Shown one piece after another: positions 36,770-44,600 of a DNA stretch of 64,000 nucleotides; position 1 is the first letter of the stretch; each line of letters starts with the position of its first letter. This stretch comes from Roseinatronobacter monicus (GTDB lineage Bacteria; Pseudomonadota; Alphaproteobacteria; Rhodobacterales; Rhodobacteraceae), in the NCBI RefSeq assembly GCF_006716865.1, contig NZ_VFPT01000001.1, positions 3,653,001 to 3,717,000 on the forward strand, in the 5' to 3' direction. The notes beneath the pieces are model-generated. The model ran no database searches. It was given only the letters and a program-made list of their open reading frames with translations, and had not been told where the DNA came from. The translations under genes were made by a program, and so were the position numbers.

Positions 36770-36882
36770 CAAACCCCCACCACCACAAAGCTGCCCGCCG
36801 CCGCCTCAAACCCAAAGGCAAGGTCCTGATCCTGATCAAGAAACCGCTGTGCAAGGCCCGAAAGCTGCTCGAATAATCCCAT
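36769..36882 (-). pseudogene. vgrG stub: first 37 codons of a second vgrG
   Basis: Encodes MGLFEQLSGLAQRFLDQDQD, then LAFGFEAAAGSFVVVGV and a stop. It is almost identical to residues 1-36 of the full VgrG at 36321. It has its own start, and the stop overlaps the ATG of the next gene. A recombination scar from cargo exchange at vgrG is the simplest explanation. Confidence 0.8.
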
Positions 36883-36897
36883 TATATACCCTCTACC

Positions 36898-37749
36898 TTA
36901 AAACTGGATCGCGCTGCCTGCAGACAGGCGCAGGAAATCCACGCCTTCGGGCGCGGGCGTGATTGTCTGAAACACGGCGGGCAAGCGGCGCGCCTGACCG
37001 GCACAATCATCACGACACATCAAAGCGGTTGTGTCATCGACTGCAGTGGCCTGAAGCTGCGGCTTGAAACTGTAGTTCTTATGGCTGCCAACTGCGCCTT
37101 GTCGGCGCCAGATATCTTCAGCCGTCGCCTGGCCGACCGGATGGCAGGCTGCTATGGCTTCTGACTTCGACAGGATCCCCAAGCCTATATAGAAGCCGAT
37201 CAGATTGGACACGAGATCTTCCTGGGAATAGCCGCTATCAGTCATCCAGCGCGGCGGAATGCTGCTTTGAAATCTCTCGAAACGGTGCGAGACATCCATG
37301 AAGATCGACAATGCCACAGCGCGGGCGCGCGTCTGGGTCAAGCCATGTTTGATCAGAAAAATGCCCTCGCGGCCTGGACGGCCCGGGTAGCCCGCATGAT
37401 CCTGACGGTAGCGGACCCGAAACCCGGTCGACCCATCGGCAAAGCGCAGATAGGGGTCATCTGCGCATCGCGCCAGCCGCGCACGCAGAATGCTGCCCGC
37501 CACACCGTACATCACCCTGTCACCCAATGTCGGGTCGCAAGCATTGCGCATGACTGCCGGTCCTTGGGCGTTCATCGCACGCCATAGATTTGCAGCCCCG
37601 ATTTCAGGGCGGGTGCTGAAGGGGTTCAGATGGCCCAGATCAACCCAGCCACAATTGCATGTGTAGATCAGCCCGTAATTCACCCCATCCCAGGTTCGGC
37701 GCTGATTGTATTGGTTCCATGCACGCGCGATGTCAGCGAATTCACTCAT
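36898..37749 (-). CDS. unknown T6SS-cargo protein (DUF4056-like?)
   Basis: 283 residues. The N-terminal motif YGLIYTCNCGWVDLGHLNPF recalls DUF4056 proteins. A helical region with SIFMDVSHRFERFQSSIP follows, and six cysteines are spread along the chain. No signal peptide. It overlaps the gene before it by 4 bases. Could be a second effector with 37746-38126 as its partner; this is inferred from order only. Confidence 0.55.
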   Translation of the reverse strand: MSEFADIARAWNQYNQRRTWDGVNYGLIYTCNCGWVDLGHLNPFSTRPEIGAANLWRAMNAQGPAVMRNACDPTLGDRVMYGVAGSILRARLARCADDPYLRFADGSTGFRVRYRQDHAGYPGRPGREGIFLIKHGLTQTRARAVALSIFMDVSHRFERFQSSIPPRWMTDSGYSQEDLVSNLIGFYIGLGILSKSEAIAACHPVGQATAEDIWRRQGAVGSHKNYSFKPQLQATAVDDTTALMCRDDCAGQARRLPAVFQTITPAPEGVDFLRLSAGSAIQF

Positions 37750-38126
37750 CTCAACCTCGCGTCAAATACCAGGTCGATCTGGCTTGGCACGCAATTGGCT
37801 TGCGTATCTTCCGACCAATAATGAACATCATCAGCGCGGCTTTGAGCCTGAAGCGCGGCAAGATCAGGTTCGGATGACAATGGCAGATGCAGGGAAATCC
37901 GCGTGCCACATATGCCGCCGCATTCCAGAAAGGCGCGGCTGTAGCGCATTGGTCCGCACTGCCCGTCAATCTGCAGATGTCGGATGTTTCGGGTGATGCC
38001 AAAGACAACGCGCGGATCATGTGCTGAAACAGACGAGAATTCCATCGGCACCAGCCGGACAAAAGCCCAAAGGAGCCCAGCACTCGCAACCCCGAAAGCG
38101 CATAGCACAAGTACAAGACGCTTCAT
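37746..38126 (-). CDS. small membrane-anchored or exported unknown protein
   Basis: 126 residues. The N-terminus has a hydrophobic segment (LVLVLCAFGVASAGLLWAFV, about 4-23) that is a signal anchor or signal peptide. The rest has cysteines in GQCGP, ECGGICG and ANCVP, suggesting disulfides outside the cytoplasm. Overlaps the genes on both sides by 4 bases. A periplasmic immunity role for the following gene product is possible. Confidence 0.55.
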   Translation of the reverse strand: MKRLVLVLCAFGVASAGLLWAFVRLVPMEFSSVSAHDPRVVFGITRNIRHLQIDGQCGPMRYSRAFLECGGICGTRISLHLPLSSEPDLAALQAQSRADDVHYWSEDTQANCVPSQIDLVFDARLR

Positions 38127-38395
38127 TTGCGCCTCGCAGACGGGCCCTTGCGCAACGGGTTTGAGAAGCGAGCGTAGATGCGGGTTACGTATTTAAGGAT
38201 ATCTTCGGGCAGCCAGTATCGGGCGGGGCGGGCGTTGCGTTTGGTGGCGGCTACGGCAAGGGTCTCGGGGCGGGCGGCTTCAACGGGGCTTAACGCCTCG
38301 GGCTCGATCAGAGAGAACACCCCCTCACGCGCGACCACCGGATCAGGCTTGCGCCGCTCGGGGCTGCGGTCATCTGTGATCTCGAGTTTGAACAT
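38123..38395 (-). CDS. small basic unknown protein in the hcp operon
   Basis: 90 residues from MFKLEITDDRSPERRKPDP; an in-frame start at 38434 would add 13. The end (RYWLPEDILKYVTRIYARFS, then a basic tail) is strongly charged. It follows hcp after a terminator-like hairpin and overlaps the next gene by 4 bases. Function unknown. Confidence 0.5.
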   Translation of the reverse strand: MFKLEITDDRSPERRKPDPVVAREGVFSLIEPEALSPVEAARPETLAVAATKRNARPARYWLPEDILKYVTRIYARFSNPLRKGPSARRK

Positions 38396-38469
38396 GGCGC
38401 GCTTCCAAATGCAGACGGGCCCGCAATATCCCATCTGGCAGGGATTGGGGCCGGTTTAAGTAAGATAAT

Positions 38470-38506
38470 CCTTCAGCCCTGCCTGAAATACGGACAGGGC
38501 TGAAGG
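38470..38506 (-). terminator. hairpin terminator/attenuator after hcp
   Basis: A 12-bp stem (38470-38481 with 38495-38506; arm CCTTCAGCCCTG) lies 109 bases beyond the hcp stop. ATTATCTTACTTA follows on the minus strand. It would keep Hcp, needed in bulk, above the cargo genes. Confidence 0.65.
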
Positions 38507-38614
38507 GGTACCCAGCCGCCCGTGTAATCGGGCGGCACTCGTTACAGACACTTTTGTGCCCCCGAGGCCGCGCAGTTGGGCTGCATGCCCGCGCGTGGCC
38601 CCGGGGCTAATGGA

Positions 38615-39130
38615 TCAGGCCTGGATCGGATTGCGCCAGTCATCAGAGCCGGATGTGCCCGCGACCACATGATCCCACATGATCTTGCGGTAGGTCATCT
38701 TGACCTGCACAAGCTGGGTGTAATCCTTGGAGGTCATGTCCTTGCAATGTGGCATGTCGCAATTGATATCGACGATCAAAGCCTCTTCCAGCGCGGTGGT
38801 GAAGAAATGCACCTGCTCGGATGCCTGGGTGCGGTACCATTTCAGCTCGACCTTGGTGAGCAATTCGCCGGTGACCAGCGCGTTGTACAAAAGCGGCACC
38901 GATTTGTTCAGCGTGCAAGTAAAGGTAAAGGGCTGGTGGATGCGGGTGCCCGTGGGTGAGCCCGACTGCGGGTCGCGCGGTGTGATCACCGCATGTGAGA
39001 ACGCCTGCACCATGATCTCGTCTTCATGGCCTGCTTGCCATTCATTGGTGATGGAATCAAATGTGGTCGCCCCTTGGGTGATCAGGCCCTGGGTTTCGCC
39101 TTCAATGGTCAGATACGCCGGCATTGGCAT
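38615..39130 (-). CDS. hcp: T6SS tube protein Hcp
   Basis: 171 residues from the ATG that follows AAGGAGA. MPMPAYLTIEGETQGLI at the N-terminus, HQPFTFTCTLNKSVPLLYNA in the middle and KMTYRKIMWDHV at the end are typical of Hcp1 proteins. Hcp forms stacked hexameric rings and can carry small effectors. First gene of the cargo operon. Confidence 0.95.
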   Translation of the reverse strand: MPMPAYLTIEGETQGLITQGATTFDSITNEWQAGHEDEIMVQAFSHAVITPRDPQSGSPTGTRIHQPFTFTCTLNKSVPLLYNALVTGELLTKVELKWYRTQASEQVHFFTTALEEALIVDINCDMPHCKDMTSKDYTQLVQVKMTYRKIMWDHVVAGTSGSDDWRNPIQA

Positions 39131-39300
39131 GGGAAGTCTCCTTATAAACACGCTACATCAGTCGCATCGCGGGTTTGGATGCACGCTGAGCCAAAACGGT
39201 CGTGCAGAAGTTTGAGCAAAATCAACAAAAATCTTCAAAAAAATGCACATCCTGTAAGCGGCTGTAATAAAACGATATTGCAAAACTTTCGACCGCTTGG

Positions 39301-39350
39301 TCGGGCGAAAATCCGCCCGATTTTGACCCCTCCGGGCGGATTTCCGCCCG
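39301..39350. repeat. pair of related short palindromes upstream of hcp
   Basis: TCGGGCG/CGCCCGA (39301-39320) and CGGGCGG/CCGCCCG (39333-39350) are two adjacent hairpins with AT-rich loops. They lie about 170 bases before hcp. Either a terminator pair or a regulatory site. The remaining gap to 39800 holds no gene, only a copy of the dispersed repeat. Confidence 0.45.
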
Positions 39351-39619
39351 CAGGTATTATGCTACCCCAAAAAACAGCCCAAAAAGGCGGTAGTTTAGCC
39401 ATTGAACTATAGGGGGAATAGCACGAACACCGCTAGGTGATTCGAATCACCCCGAAAACCACCGATCATCACCCTGACTTGCAGCCTGCGCGCATAGCAA
39501 CTGTCGCATCACGACGACCGAACATCCGCCTCGGTGTCCACATCACTCCAATCGATCGACACTTACAGCTTTGACACCCAACCGCGTGCCCGGCGCTGCA
39601 GGCCAGTGCCGCCACGACC

Positions 39620-39799
39620 GGCCGCTTTCATCAGATGCTGCAAGCGCAATGCCGCACTGCCGTCAGTCCGCTTTCCGCCCACCGCGTCGGTCATGCCGCA
39701 AGCGCGAAGGATTTCTGCGCAGGTGCAGCGAATGACCGGAAGGTCCGCACAGCTGCCGGTCGGACCGCGTTTCGCATGCTGCACCGCCGCAAGGCAGCT
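39620..39799. repeat. dispersed GC-rich intergenic repeat, copy 2
   Basis: The stretch with GTCGGTCATGCCGCAAGCGC, GTCCGCACAGCTGCCGGTCG and TGCTGCACCGCCGCAAGGC matches 43160-43280 at about three-quarters of positions by eye. It leads straight into the 55-bp inverted repeat at 39800. Confidence 0.5.
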
Positions 39800-39854
39800 A
39801 TGAGATACCGTATTGGGGCTCGGCACGAATCACGGCCGTTGTGAATTGAAATCC
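39800..39854 (+). repeat. 55-bp inverted repeat, left copy
   Basis: Starts ATGAGATACCGTATTGGGGC and ends GTTGTGAATTGAAATCC. It matches the complement of 44238-44292 at 54 of 55 positions. Similarity continues outward for about 25 more bases with a small indel. It bounds a 4.5-kb segment with an IS110 element and the reverse transcriptase. Confidence 0.85.
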
Positions 39855-41200
39855 GAGGTTGATTGATGTGTCGTTGCCCTTGGCACGCTGGGCTGCGTGT
39901 CAACGGGGTCGTGCTGTGAAGCGCGCCCCAAGATATCCAATACGAAAGGGCAACGACATGGATTTGTATATCGGTTTAGACGTCTCTCTTGCAAGCACCG
40001 CGATTTGCGTGGTGTCCGCGCAGGGCAAGGTGGTGAAAGAAACGGCCGCGCCGAGCGAACCCGAAGATCTGGTGAGGGTCTTGCGTGGCCTGCCCGGGCG
40101 CGTCGTTGGGGTAGGGCTTGAAGCTGGGCCATTGTCGCAATGGCTGTATCAGCATTTGACCGAGGCTGGCTTTGCCACCGTTTTGATGGAAACTCGGCAG
40201 GTGAAGGGTGCGCTGAAGGCGATGCCGATCAAAACAGACCGGCGCGACGCCGAAGGGATTGCGCGGCTCTTGCAGATGGGGTGGTTCCGATCGGTTCATT
40301 GCAAATCCCTGTCGGCACAGGAAATGCGCGCGCTGCTGTCTTCGCGCAAGGCAATCCAGCAAGCGACCCTCTCGCTTGAGCTGTCGATCCGTGGAGTGCT
40401 GCGCAACTTCGGACTGAAGATGGGACAGGTGGCCAAGGGGCGGTTTGAACAGCGGGTGCTGGAGCTGGCCGAGGGCAATCCTATGCTGGAAGCTGCCGCG
40501 ACCCCGATCCTGAGTGCGCGCCGTGCCCTGCGTCAGGAGCTGGCAGGGATGGAGAAGTTGCTGCGTGATCATGCCAAATCGGATCGCGTCTGCCGTCAGT
40601 TGATGACCATGCCAGGCGTTGGTTACCGCGTGGCTCTGACGGTCAAGGCAGCGATTGATGACCCTGAACGATTTCGATCTTCCAGAGACGTTGGTCCCTG
40701 GGTTGGCCTGACGCCACGCCGCGAGCAATCCGGTGAACGCGATATCATTGGCGAGATCTCACGGGCGGGCGATGCGGGGCTGCGCACGGCGCTTTATCAA
40801 GCGGCAACGGTGATGTTGCATAGCGGGCGCCCCAATTGGCTGAGTGCCTGGGCTTGGAATGTCGCCAAACGGCGCGGAAAGAAGCGCGCGACAGTTGCGC
40901 TGGCGCGTCGGATCGGGGTGGTTCTGCACCGCATGTGGCGAGACAACGCTGAATTTCGCTACACCCGCTCTGATGCTGTGGCGGCCACCACAGCATAGGC
41001 TGTGAAAAACCGCACCCCCATTCACATCAGAGTTCTGAAGCAAAAGGAGAGATAGGCCGCGCCTGACGGCGATGGCTCACCGAGGTCCCCAAGCCGGGAC
41101 GCGGTTCCCGATGATGCCGACTGTGGGCTAGTCACCAGATAACCATCTGAGTGCGCCTAGGAGATAGGCACGCGGGAACCGTTCTTGGACTGGGTATAAT
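39855..41200 (+). mobile_element. IS110-family insertion sequence
   Basis: One DEDD transposase gene. The left end probably lies near 39855, where similarity to the other inverted-repeat copy stops. The right end is not defined and is estimated between about 41050 and 41200. The non-coding right flank (40999-41200) is rich in short hairpins and could encode the bridge RNA used by these enzymes. IS110 elements lack terminal repeats, so exact ends cannot be read. Confidence 0.65.
39958..40998 (+). CDS. IS110-family transposase (DEDD recombinase)
   Basis: 346 residues from the ATG giving MDLYIGLDVSLAST. The RuvC-like part has D8 (GLDVS), then GLEAGP and KTDRRDAEGIARLL. The C-terminal Tnp20 part has MPGVGYRVALTV, VGPWVGLTPRREQSGERD and GEISRAGDAGLRTALYQAA with the catalytic serine region. 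Complete. Confidence 0.92.
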   Translation: MDLYIGLDVSLASTAICVVSAQGKVVKETAAPSEPEDLVRVLRGLPGRVVGVGLEAGPLSQWLYQHLTEAGFATVLMETRQVKGALKAMPIKTDRRDAEGIARLLQMGWFRSVHCKSLSAQEMRALLSSRKAIQQATLSLELSIRGVLRNFGLKMGQVAKGRFEQRVLELAEGNPMLEAAATPILSARRALRQELAGMEKLLRDHAKSDRVCRQLMTMPGVGYRVALTVKAAIDDPERFRSSRDVGPWVGLTPRREQSGERDIIGEISRAGDAGLRTALYQAATVMLHSGRPNWLSAWAWNVAKRRGKKRATVALARRIGVVLHRMWRDNAEFRYTRSDAVAATTA

Positions 41201-41452
41201 GTAGCGGCCACAGCGCTGACTACGGATGGAAGCACATTCCGGTGCGGGATATTTCGGTGATGCTGATGCGCGCAAAACAAGGCCAAACACACAGCTTCTT
41301 CAAACTACAGGGGCGCCGCGGCTCCTATCCCCGGGGCGTTCACCGCTGCGATAGATGGATGTCTTCGCGCTGAACGCCCCTCGCCGTGGTTCTCCTGCAA
41401 TGATCCCGATCCGCAGGATCGGCCAATCGATGACACCCTCGCAGCCAACAGC

Positions 41453-41978
41453 TCAGCCGGGGGCGAGACTTTTTGTGAAAATATCTCTTGATAACACCCG
41501 CCCCAATATGGAAGCATACAACGTCAGGTTGGACACATTTTCGAACCCACAGTCGGCGACTAAGCTTTCTTCAGTTATTGTCGCAGAAATATTCGGTGCG
41601 TCAGCTAGAACTTCGATCACCGTCCCACCGGCCCGCCACTCAATCTGTCGTACCCCCGGAGTACCAGCCGGAGACCCCAGGCTCAGCATGCCGCGTACAC
41701 GCAACTCCACCACCCCAACCCACATTCCAGGGCCCAAAGGCATATTGACTATGTTGCGGCGAGAGGCTACAACTGCTGGCACCACCGACTGCTAGTTCCG
41801 GGAACGACGTCGCCCCCCACGGCGATGCATTCGCGCCGTTAGCGAACGCCGCCGCGGTACTCGGCGCCGACGCCATACAGACGGCCAACAAAATGCTGAG
41901 CTTCTGTGACAATGGGGCTTGCCATCCTCTCGGCGCTGCTTCTGACTCCCACCGGTCTTTCTTTGTAAACAACTTCAT
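41453..41978 (-). pseudogene. exported small protein overlapping the reverse transcriptase gene, apparently frameshifted
   Basis: The first frame (41978 to about 41790) starts MKLFTKKDRWESEAAPRGWQ and has a signal peptide-like LSILLAVCMASAPSTAAAFA. A second frame (about 41785 to 41453) continues VVASRRNIVNMPLGPGMWVG and GVRQIEWRAGGTVIEVLADA, and is also protein-like. One frameshift near 41785 would give a secreted protein of about 170 residues. The 5' end overlaps the reverse transcriptase gene by 140 bases. Family unknown. Confidence 0.4.
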
Positions 41979-42933
41979 CTTTCAGTCCTCCTTTTGCCCA
42001 TATGAGAAACCTTGTCTCATAGGCGCGCAGGCGGTCTGTGAGGTAGGTGGGGTTTCGCATGTCTGGGGTGAGTGTGATATAAGCGCGGTTCTTGTGCCAT
42101 GCTGGCGCGGAATCCGCTATGATGTTACCGTCTGCAAAGACCCGCGCAGCCTGACGCTGACGGATCTTGCACTGCTCATAAAGCCGACGGGCCTTCTCGA
42201 TATGCCGACGCAGGGTTTCAGCTGACAGGCTCAGGCCTGACAGGCTGAGCTGATAGCCAAGGAAGCTTACACCACCCGACATCGCCCCATGGCCCATCCG
42301 GCCGATCAGGGTCTTGTCGGGGTGCGATACCATCCCCACGGCGGCAAAATGGTGCTGGATGGTCGCGATTGCGCGACGCAGTGGCCAGCGATGGCGTGAG
42401 ATGACGATGATGTCATCCATATAGCGCAGGTAGAACACATCCTTTTGCGCGGCCATCGCGCAATCGAGATCGTAAAGATAGAACGCCCCCAATACGGGGC
42501 TGGGCGCGCCGCCTGCGCGAAGCCCGCGCGGGGCATCAACAAAGTTGCCGCCGGTCTCGACACTCATGTTCAGGTATTGCCCCAAGAGGTTCAGACAGTT
42601 GCGATCGCGCGTGTGGCGTTCGACCTTGCCAAGGAGGATTTCGGCATCGACGGTCTCATAGAAAGACTTCACATCGGTGCGATAGACAAAAGGGGCCGGG
42701 CCATACTGATGCAGGGCCTGCGTTGCGGCGCGGACAGCCGCTTTCAAGCCGCCTGTTCCCTTGAGGTGATAGCAACGGGGAGAGCGAGGCAGGATCTTGG
42801 TGAGCCGCGCTGCGAGGGCTGCCAGTGTAGGTCGGTCGCCCGCGTCAAAGCGCAACGCCCCGCGCCGCGCGGCCCCGCGCGCAACGCTCAGCGGCCGAAG
42901 CCGCGGCAAACCTATTTGGTCCCACCGTTTCAC
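41839..42933 (-). CDS. reverse transcriptase (unclassified, YMDD box)
   Basis: 364 residues from a GTG preceded by AGGA at good distance. Polymerase motifs in order: FVYRTDVKSFYETVD (D87), RGLRAGGAPSPVLGAFYLYD, FYLRYMDDIIVIS (YMDD at 171-174), HPDKT (204-208) and VSFLGYQLS. There is no maturase/endonuclease domain and no group II intron domain V was found. RCYHLKGTGGLKAAVRAA near residue 53 recalls a stand-alone proteobacterial RT group. Template and function unknown. Confidence 0.88.
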   Translation of the reverse strand: MKRWDQIGLPRLRPLSVARGAARRGALRFDAGDRPTLAALAARLTKILPRSPRCYHLKGTGGLKAAVRAATQALHQYGPAPFVYRTDVKSFYETVDAEILLGKVERHTRDRNCLNLLGQYLNMSVETGGNFVDAPRGLRAGGAPSPVLGAFYLYDLDCAMAAQKDVFYLRYMDDIIVISRHRWPLRRAIATIQHHFAAVGMVSHPDKTLIGRMGHGAMSGGVSFLGYQLSLSGLSLSAETLRRHIEKARRLYEQCKIRQRQAARVFADGNIIADSAPAWHKNRAYITLTPDMRNPTYLTDRLRAYETRFLIWAKGGLKDEVVYKERPVGVRSSAERMASPIVTEAQHFVGRLYGVGAEYRGGVR

Positions 42934-43044
42934 ATGTTTAGTCCTGCTCGACCGGAGGCCTCACCTCTTGCGGGCGGACACTCACCGGAATGAAGCTCTA
43001 TACTACCATATTTTCTTGGGAGAATACCCCCCGGTCCCTACTGC

Positions 43045-43064
43045 GGGGGGGGGGGGGGGGGGGG
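43045..43064. repeat. G20 homopolymer upstream of the reverse transcriptase
   Basis: Twenty consecutive G on the plus strand, about 112-131 bases before the RT start (C20 on the coding strand). Such tracts vary by slippage and can also be assembly errors. Confidence 0.7.
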
Positions 43065-43129
43065 CGGTTTATCCGCAATCTGTGGCGATACAGCCACAGC
43101 CCAGCACGCTATGCGGGTGTTGCGCAGAC

Positions 43130-43450
43130 ATCAGCACGCTTCGGTTGCGCAGCGCAGTCCTCCACGTCGGTGATGCCGCGACCGCGATGGTTTTTTTCGC
43201 GGGCGCAGCGAACGGCAGTTTTGTCCGCACAACTGCCGGTCGGACGGCGTTTCTCATGCTGCAACGCCGCAAGGCTGAAACGAGCCCATCAGCGGCATTC
43301 AGGCACACCGCAGCATGGAAGCTCCCTTTGCAGGTGCGGCACCATGTACGGCCCAAAAGCCGCCACTTACGGTGTCGTCGCGCCGCATTGCGGCTTCCCC
43401 AGACCAGCCACTCATGCTTGCTATAGCGAACATGACCGGGCAGTGTCGCT
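43130..43450. repeat. dispersed GC-rich intergenic repeats, copies 3 and 4
   Basis: 43140-43280 resembles 39620-39799, and 43280-43360 resembles 28220-28300. The two repeat halves lie side by side. The whole gap 42934-43642 holds no convincing gene. Confidence 0.5.
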
Positions 43451-43642
43451 GATGCGGACAACGCTCACAAGGCATCCTGATCAAAGATCTGATGGTCCGC
43501 TACAACCTCGCAAAGGCAACTATTATCTCGGAACGAAAGAGACGCGAGCACCGATCTCAGCAGATAAACCGTCCGCAGAATCCTAAACGGGGTTTTCTGC
43601 GCTCAGCCCCACTCGACACCACAAGAAAGCGCGACGCGCACA

Positions 43643-44092
43643 TCAGGGGCAGGTTGTGCCTTCGCCTGATGCATAGTGCCACGGGACGGAGCAGCCGGAT
43701 TGGTCGAAGCCGAAAAACTCGGTATTTTCGTCACGGTTGGACATGAACCGGACAGGCTCGATTTCGACACCGATCCAGCCGTGCAGGCCTGTTGGCCGGT
43801 GGCACCAGCTGAACAGGTCGTCAACCTCGCGTGTTAAAAAGTCGCTGGCCTGTGCGGCGGCGATAATGCTGTCGCGTGTCAGGCAGGATGGGCCTTCGAG
43901 ACTGGCAAGGAAGGCGGCGCGCGCTTCGTTGTGGGCGCTGTCGTTGAAGCTGGAAAAATCGAGGGTGTTGTTCATGAGGTATAACAAGTAGGCCACCATG
44001 GCGATGAGGATGCCAAGGGCGACAACTGTGAGCAGTTTCAGGATTCCTGACCAGCCTTTCATAGCAATACTGCGCTGGGGGCGGAAGGACAT
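43643..44092 (-). CDS. unknown single-span membrane protein
   Basis: 149 residues from the ATG giving MSFRPQRSIAMKGWSG, preceded by GAGG. One strong hydrophobic helix (LLTVVALGILIAMVAYLLYL, about residues 19-38). An extracytoplasmic domain with cysteines in SCLTR, SWCHRP, SGCSVP and TTCP follows. Inside the 55-bp inverted repeat pair, near the RT. No family recognised. Confidence 0.5.
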   Translation of the reverse strand: MSFRPQRSIAMKGWSGILKLLTVVALGILIAMVAYLLYLMNNTLDFSSFNDSAHNEARAAFLASLEGPSCLTRDSIIAAAQASDFLTREVDDLFSWCHRPTGLHGWIGVEIEPVRFMSNRDENTEFFGFDQSGCSVPWHYASGEGTTCP

Positions 44093-44237
44093 GGGAAACC
44101 TCGTGTCGAAACAACGTGGGCACATCAAAGGTAGCCGAGAGATCAAAGGTCAATAACAGGGGCCGAAAAATCGCCCAAAATCCCCCGTTTTGCCGCGACC
44201 TGCGACACATGGGCGTCACAGGGCATATGACCGCAAA

Positions 44238-44292
44238 GGATTTCAATTCACAACGGCCGTGATTCGTGCCGAGCCCCAATACGGCATCTCAT
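44238..44292 (-). repeat. 55-bp inverted repeat, right copy
   Basis: Complement of 39800-39854 with one mismatch. The next 300 bases up to gajB (44293-44600) hold further remnants of the dispersed repeat near 44300-44330 and no clear gene. Confidence 0.85.
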
Positions 44293-44600
44293 GGACGAAG
44301 CCGCCCTGCGGCGGTGCAGCATGACCCGCCGACTCTTCGAGGTCGACCATCGACACACCCGGCCCAGAGCCGACCTTCAAGCCATAAGCGGCGGATGGTC
44401 GGTGCCAGTCCAAAGCCGTCATTCGGGACACGATCAGCGGCCCATCCCAAGTACCATGCAGACACGGCTGGTCCCGAGGTCGAACATTTTTCCCATACCA
44501 GCGGGGAAACCAAACTTAACAGCTGTGCCGTAGTCGTTGGACACTGCAGTAACTAGCCCTAAGTAGTTGAGAAAAGAGATAAAGTCGGATTCCGCGCCAT

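Noticed and set aside
38470..38506. Small RNA gene in the hcp leader
   Set aside because: The hairpin is downstream of hcp on the coding strand and fits a terminator or attenuator; no separate promoter was seen.
40999..43100. Group II intron around the reverse transcriptase
   Set aside because: I found no domain V-like hairpin, no intron boundary sequences and no maturase or endonuclease domain in the protein.
41839..43130. Retron msr-msd upstream of the reverse transcriptase
   Set aside because: No pair of a1/a2 inverted repeats with an internal priming G was recognised, and the gap is dominated by a G tract and a dispersed repeat.
39600..44300. Diversity-generating retroelement
   Set aside because: No template/variable repeat pair with adenine-specific differences and no avd-like gene were seen. 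The related repeats in the region differ at all bases.
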